Source: Patescibacteria group bacterium
Lineage (GTDB): Bacteria > Patescibacteriota > Microgenomatia > UBA1400 > PJMF01
Assembly (NCBI GenBank): GCA_018816485.1
Contig: JAHIVL010000100.1
Coordinates: 1 to 15,128, forward strand
Length of the DNA stretch: 15,128 bases
Direction of reading: 5' to 3'
Part shown: piece after piece, positions 12,132 to 15,128 of the stretch
Layout: every line of letters begins with the position of its first letter
How positions within the stretch are numbered: the first letter of the stretch is position 1
Translations under genes and position numbers: made by a program
The notes under the pieces: generated by a model
The model's input: only the letters and a program-made list of their open reading frames with translations
Databases searched by the model: none
What the model was told of the DNA's origin: nothing

Positions 12132-13325
12132 ATGAATTTTATTGAACTTTTTTTACTAGCTGTTAGTGCACTTAAAAATAATATTGTAAGAACAATATTA
12201 ACGATGCTTGGTATTATTATTGGAATTGCATCTGTAATAATAATCATTTCTTTGGGGCAAGGTGCAACTCAATCAATTGTTGGTGAAATTTCAAAGTTTG
12301 GAGCAAATATTTTGACAGTTTCTCCAGGTAAAATTCAAAGAAGACCAGGATTGAGCGGTGGCAGTGGAACAACAGTAGATACTTTGGTTGAAGCTGATTT
12401 AAAGGCTTTAAATGAACTTCCAAATGTAAGCCAAGTTTCTGGTTTAGTTAGCACAAATAAGCAGATTATATTCGATGGCGCAACTAATCAGACCTCGATT
12501 TCTGGAACTGACGAGACATATGCAGTTATGCACGAACTTAGTTTTTCTCAGGGATCTTATTTTACTGATTCTCAAGTTGCTACCAGATCAAAAGTGATTG
12601 TTTTGGGCGATGAAATTGTCGTAGAGTTATTTGGAGAAGATACCCAAGTGGTGGGAGAATCGGTTAGAGTAGATGGCAAAACTTTTAGAATTGTTGGGGT
12701 AGTAGAAAACGGTTCTTCAGCATACGTTCCAATTTCTACTGCTCAAAAAATACTTTTATCACAAAATTATTTTAACGGCATCGAGGTTCTGATTACTGAT
12801 AGTCAATTGGTTGAATCCATGACGACAACTATTGAAGATATGATGTTACTACAACATAAAATTGATGACATAAATGATGCAGATTTCAGTATTCGAAGTT
12901 CTCAAGAAATGGTAGATTCAATTAGTTCGGTAACTGGAACATTATCAGCTTTACTATCAGGCATTGCAGCAATTTCATTAGTTGTCGGTGGAATTGGAAT
13001 TATGAATATTATGTTAGTGACTGTAACTGAAAGAACCAGAGAGATTGGTTTGTTAAAGGCTATTGGTGCAAAGAGACGAGATATTTTGCTTCAATTTTTG
13101 ATCGAGGCAATCGTAGTTACTTTAGCAGGTGGTGTAATTGGGTCTTCTCTTGGAATAGCTATTACATTTTTAGCAACAAAATTGCTCAGTATTCCTTTTG
13201 TTGTTAGTTTGACCTCAATTCTTCTGGCTCTGGGAGTTTCTGCTGTTGTTGGCATCATTTTTGGCTGGTATCCAGCAAAAAAAGCAGCTGAGTTGCAGCC
13301 TATTGATGCGCTACGATATGAGTAA
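12132..13325 (+). CDS. ABC transporter permease, MacB/FtsX type
   Basis: This 397-residue membrane subunit has the MacB layout. It starts with a cytoplasmic helix and first membrane helix (about 15-42, LKNNIVRTILTMLGIIIGIASVIII). A large extracytoplasmic domain follows (about 45-265), starting with FGANILTVSPG and containing the VVG/VRVDGKTFRIVGVV strand region. The FtsX domain has three more helices (about 272-298, 318-350, 360-382). The segment TERTREIGLLKAIGAKRRDI (299-318) is the coupling helix that meets the ATPase, and the ending QPIDALRYE is typical. The family exports peptides, lipoproteins or antibiotics by a mechanotransmission mechanism; the substrate here is unknown. There is no gap to the ATPase gene. 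The gene ends 10 nt from the convergent helicase. Confidence 0.95.
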   Translation: MNFIELFLLAVSALKNNIVRTILTMLGIIIGIASVIIIISLGQGATQSIVGEISKFGANILTVSPGKIQRRPGLSGGSGTTVDTLVEADLKALNELPNVSQVSGLVSTNKQIIFDGATNQTSISGTDETYAVMHELSFSQGSYFTDSQVATRSKVIVLGDEIVVELFGEDTQVVGESVRVDGKTFRIVGVVENGSSAYVPISTAQKILLSQNYFNGIEVLITDSQLVESMTTTIEDMMLLQHKIDDINDADFSIRSSQEMVDSISSVTGTLSALLSGIAAISLVVGGIGIMNIMLVTVTERTREIGLLKAIGAKRRDILLQFLIEAIVVTLAGGVIGSSLGIAITFLATKLLSIPFVVSLTSILLALGVSAVVGIIFGWYPAKKAAELQPIDALRYE

Positions 13326-13335
13326 ATAATTAAAC

Positions 13336-14685
13336 TTAATCTACAAAACTCAAAGCAATTCCAGTTTTATTTGCTCTACCAGTTCTACCAATTCTATGAA
13401 TATAATCTTCATAAGTTTGTGGAAGATCATAATTGATAACGTGAGTAACATTATCAATGTCTAGACCTCTAGAGGCAATATCTGTTGCTAAAAGTACTTG
13501 AACATAGTTTTGTTTAAATTGTTTTAAAGCTCTTTCACGTTGAGATTGTGATTTATTACCATGAATAGCGGCAACTTTAATACCCCTTTCAACTAAAATT
13601 TGAGATAGTTTATTTAAACCGTGTTTGGTTCTTCCAAAAACTAAAACTTTATCAAAACCTTCGCGATCTAACAAATTACGTAGAATGTCAACTTTTGATC
13701 TACCCTGAATCTTTACAACTTCTTGATTAACATTTGTTGATGCTTGTTGTTTTTCAACTTCAATCTTAACAGGGTCTTTTAAGAAGCTATGAATTATATC
13801 TTGCATTTTGTATGGCAGTGTTGCAGAGAAAAATAAAGAGTGTCTTTTTTTTGGCAATTTTTCAATTACATATCTCATATCGTTAATGAAGCCCATATCA
13901 AACATTTGATCGACTTCATCTAAAACAATAGCTGAAAATGAACTGAAGTTAAATGAACCACGTTTTTCCAAATCAATTAATCTTCCTGGAGTTCCGATTA
14001 TAAAATGAGGGCCTCTTCGTAGTGAAGATATCTGACTGTTCATGTTGGCTCCCCCAATACAAAGAGCGGAATACATTCCCATTCGGTTAGCAAAAAGCTT
14101 AAATTCATCATTGATTTGTATAGCCAATTCTCTAGTTGGAGCCATAATTAGGACTCTACCTAGTTTTTGATTTTGATCTTGAATAGTTTCATAGATATTA
14201 TTAATTAAAGGAATTAAAAAAGCAGCAGTTTTTCCTGTGCCTGTACTAGCAACGCCAGTTACATCTTTGCCTTCTAAAATATGATTAATTATTTGATCTT
14301 GAATTGGAGTAGGGGTTTTGTAACCTCTCTCAAGAATATTTTGTTTTAATGGCTCGCAAATCTTAAAATCAGTAAACCGATTTTTTGCTGCGTAGGCTAC
14401 TTTTTCTGGCTCACTAACAGTTGCTGTTGCTGTATTTTGAATTAAATTAGATGGATTAAAAGAACTTTGTTGTCTTGAGCGTCCTCTTTTTGAAAAGTGA
14501 TTTCCTCCTCCACGAGAGTTTCCACCTCCACGATAGTTATCTCCGCTGGAGCTACCTCCACGAGCACTAGAATTACGGCTATTACCATGATTTCCACGAC
14601 TACGGCTATTACCACCACGGGAATTATTACCACCAAATTTTTGGTTTGAGTTCGAAGACGAACTCCTTGAGAATGAACGATACAT
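13336..14685 (-). CDS. DEAD-box family ATP-dependent RNA helicase (DEVD variant)
   Basis: The 449 residues hold a complete two-domain RNA helicase core: Q motif with F104 and PTPIQ (125-129), motif I ASTGTGKT (146-153), Ia PTRELA (183-188), Ib TPGR (232-235), motif II DEVD (256-259), III SAT (287-289), V ATDIASRGLDI (400-410) and VI HRIGRTGR (430-437). Motif II has valine in place of the usual alanine. The core resembles the RhlE group. Residues 1-75 are a disordered Arg/Gly/Ser/Asn tail with RGG-type repeats, placed at the N-terminus whereas most bacterial relatives have it C-terminal. The protein stops 12 residues after motif VI (ALSFVD), about 20-30 residues earlier than usual. The likely role is unwinding structured RNA in ribosome assembly, decay or cold adaptation. 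The ATG is not preceded by a clear Shine-Dalgarno. Confidence 0.95.
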   Translation of the reverse strand: MYRSFSRSSSSNSNQKFGGNNSRGGNSRSRGNHGNSRNSSARGGSSSGDNYRGGGNSRGGGNHFSKRGRSRQQSSFNPSNLIQNTATATVSEPEKVAYAAKNRFTDFKICEPLKQNILERGYKTPTPIQDQIINHILEGKDVTGVASTGTGKTAAFLIPLINNIYETIQDQNQKLGRVLIMAPTRELAIQINDEFKLFANRMGMYSALCIGGANMNSQISSLRRGPHFIIGTPGRLIDLEKRGSFNFSSFSAIVLDEVDQMFDMGFINDMRYVIEKLPKKRHSLFFSATLPYKMQDIIHSFLKDPVKIEVEKQQASTNVNQEVVKIQGRSKVDILRNLLDREGFDKVLVFGRTKHGLNKLSQILVERGIKVAAIHGNKSQSQRERALKQFKQNYVQVLLATDIASRGLDIDNVTHVINYDLPQTYEDYIHRIGRTGRANKTGIALSFVD

Positions 14686-14700
14686 ACTACTGCTTTCTAT

Positions 14701-14740
14701 GTCTTAACCTTGACGTGTTTATAAATTAAAGGTTAAAGAC
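14701..14740. promoter_or_regulatory. Inverted repeat upstream of the helicase
   Basis: GTCTTAACCTT (14701-14711) pairs with AAGGTTAAAGAC (14729-14740) with one extra A, across a 17-nt loop containing TATAAA-like DNA. It begins 15 nt upstream of the helicase ATG. It could be a leader hairpin controlling translation, as in cold-induced helicase genes, or a protein site around the -10. No direct evidence separates these. Confidence 0.4.
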
Positions 14741-14866
14741 AAGAAGCAAGAATGTATACTAGCTTAAACCCATTGGTTATTTCTTAAAATTTAATATAAG
14801 AAGCTTATAGTATAGCATACTGTCACTATAACTACAAGTTACAGTCTTAGCCTGTTAGCGTTTTCC

Positions 14867-14906
14867 GAAAATGTCCCCTTTGCGTTAAGTAGAAATGTCC
14901 CCTTTT
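14867..14906. mobile_element. Tandem repeats, possible insertion-sequence end
   Basis: AAATGTCCCCTTT occurs at 14869-14881 and again at 14893-14905, 24 bp apart, and is unlike the AT-rich surroundings. Motifs of this kind, GGGGACATTT in the other direction, occur in multiple copies at the ends of some insertion sequences (IS21/IS481-like elements, from memory), where the transposase binds. A short ORF open to the window edge starts about 190 bp further in, which fits a left end. The other end is not in the window, so the assignment is provisional. Confidence 0.4.
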
Positions 14907-14966
14907 AAATTAGTCGCTGGTAACCAAAGCCCGGGCTGAAACAACAACTTTTCATTGATAAATAGG

Positions 14967-15005
14967 TAAAAATAGTGTGTTAATAGTGGTAAACCACTAT
15001 TTTTA
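14967..15005 (+). terminator. Hairpin with T-run and a competing alternative
   Basis: AATAGTGG (14982-14989) pairs with CCACTATT (14994-15001) around the loop TAAA, followed directly by TTT, giving a compact intrinsic-terminator shape on the plus strand. Alternatively TAAAAATAGTG (14967-14977) pairs perfectly over 11 bp with CACTATTTTTA (14995-15005). The two pairings use the same 3' arm and exclude each other. It may stop read-through into the ORF beginning near 15028. Confidence 0.4.
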
Positions 15006-15081
15006 GTGTTTTTGGTATGATTTTAGAGTGAAAAAATGTCTCAAATATGGTTCAGTTAAAATTAAAAAAGATGGTGTGATT

Positions 15082-15087
15082 TATACT
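15082..15087 (+). promoter_or_regulatory. -10 box before the truncated ORF
   Basis: TATACT ends 6 nt before the ATG at 15094, the same spacing seen at other genes of the window. No -35 is evident. It favours the ATG over the in-frame GTG at 15028. Confidence 0.35.
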
Positions 15088-15093
15088 ACAATC

Positions 15094-15128
15094 ATGTCAA
15101 AATACAATAAAAGAAAAAAGAGAGTTCA
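15094..15128 (+). CDS. Start of an ORF cut by the window edge
   Basis: Only eleven full codons are visible, starting MSKYNKRKKRV, a very basic N-terminus. The frame is open from 15007, with an in-frame GTG at 15028 that would add 22 residues (VKKCLKYGSVKI...). The ATG is preferred because TATACT lies 6 nt upstream. Basic starts of this type occur in transposases of insertion sequences, and the repeats at 14867-14906 point the same way, but the visible part is too short for any family assignment. Confidence 0.35.
   Translation, partial: MSKYNKRKKRV

Larger units (their letters stand above)
14686..15027. other. Non-coding stretch with repeats and hairpins
   Basis: No convincing ORF lies here. 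From left to right it holds the helicase leader inverted repeat, the two 13-bp direct repeats at 14869-14905, a perfect palindrome AGCCCGGGCT at 14928-14937 and the competing hairpins at 14967-15005. The mix suggests the border of an inserted element. Confidence 0.5.

Noticed and set aside
14442..14636. 64-aa Val/Ile-rich ORF within the helicase start
   Set aside because: It is a frame shadow of the RG-repeat region; the repetitive codons produce hydrophobic residues in the other frame.
518..14685. UGA recoded to glycine or tryptophan, as in Gracilibacteria or Mycoplasma
   Set aside because: Full-length conserved proteins contain no in-frame TGA, and reading through the TGA at 1652-1654 or 2828-2830 gives no extension of the homologous protein.
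1..15128. CRISPR array, toxin-antitoxin or classic defence system
   Set aside because: No regularly spaced repeats, no Cas-like proteins and no recognisable toxin-antitoxin pair were found among the ORFs.

Overview
The window is AT-rich and most probably comes from a Candidate Phyla Radiation (Patescibacteria) genome. The case for this is indirect. Genes are short and densely packed. Standard stop codons are used (TAA, some TAG). There is a CxxC-x17-CxxC zinc-ribbon protein with a lysine-rich tail, a four-gene MacAB/YknXYZ-type exporter with no outer-membrane partner, and many genes whose ATG lies 5-12 nt after a TATAAT-like box, as expected for leaderless transcripts. No rRNA, ribosomal protein or phylogenetic marker gene is present, so the phylum is an inference.

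Left part (1-2972): a non-coding stretch with a GC-richer dispersed repeat leads into a 45-residue membrane ORF and a complete rubrerythrin. A decayed zone follows: a 39-residue ORF, a histidine-phosphatase pseudogene that lost its middle third, an intact membrane-anchored protein on the minus strand, and an ATP-grasp pseudogene reduced to its two ends. The phosphatase pseudogene is a broken paralogue of the intact gene at 8514-9083.

Middle (3001-9696): on the minus strand, an MgtE magnesium channel and an RlmI-like methyltransferase. Divergently, a very long protein (1059 residues) with an N-terminal TPM-like domain, one membrane segment and a coiled-coil C-terminal three quarters, followed after 13 nt by the intact histidine phosphatase. 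The convergent zinc-ribbon gene carries, in frame, a 28-bp sequence identical to part of the intergenic repeat at 263-290.

Right part (9697-15128): a perfect 20-bp palindrome and a second inverted repeat precede an exporter operon (small membrane protein, membrane-fusion protein, ABC ATPase, FtsX/MacB permease). This converges on a DEAD-box-type RNA helicase with a DEVD box, an N-terminal RG-rich tail and a shortened C-terminus. The last 440 bases hold two copies of a 13-bp direct repeat resembling transposase-binding repeats, competing hairpins and the first codons of an ORF cut by the window edge. This may be the left end of an insertion sequence.

Together the genes suggest peroxide detoxification (rubrerythrin), Mg2+ homeostasis (MgtE), RNA handling (methyltransferase, helicase) and cell-envelope functions (TPM coiled-coil protein, exporter). 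The least explained items are the TPM coiled-coil protein, the in-frame repeat and the putative operator of the exporter operon.
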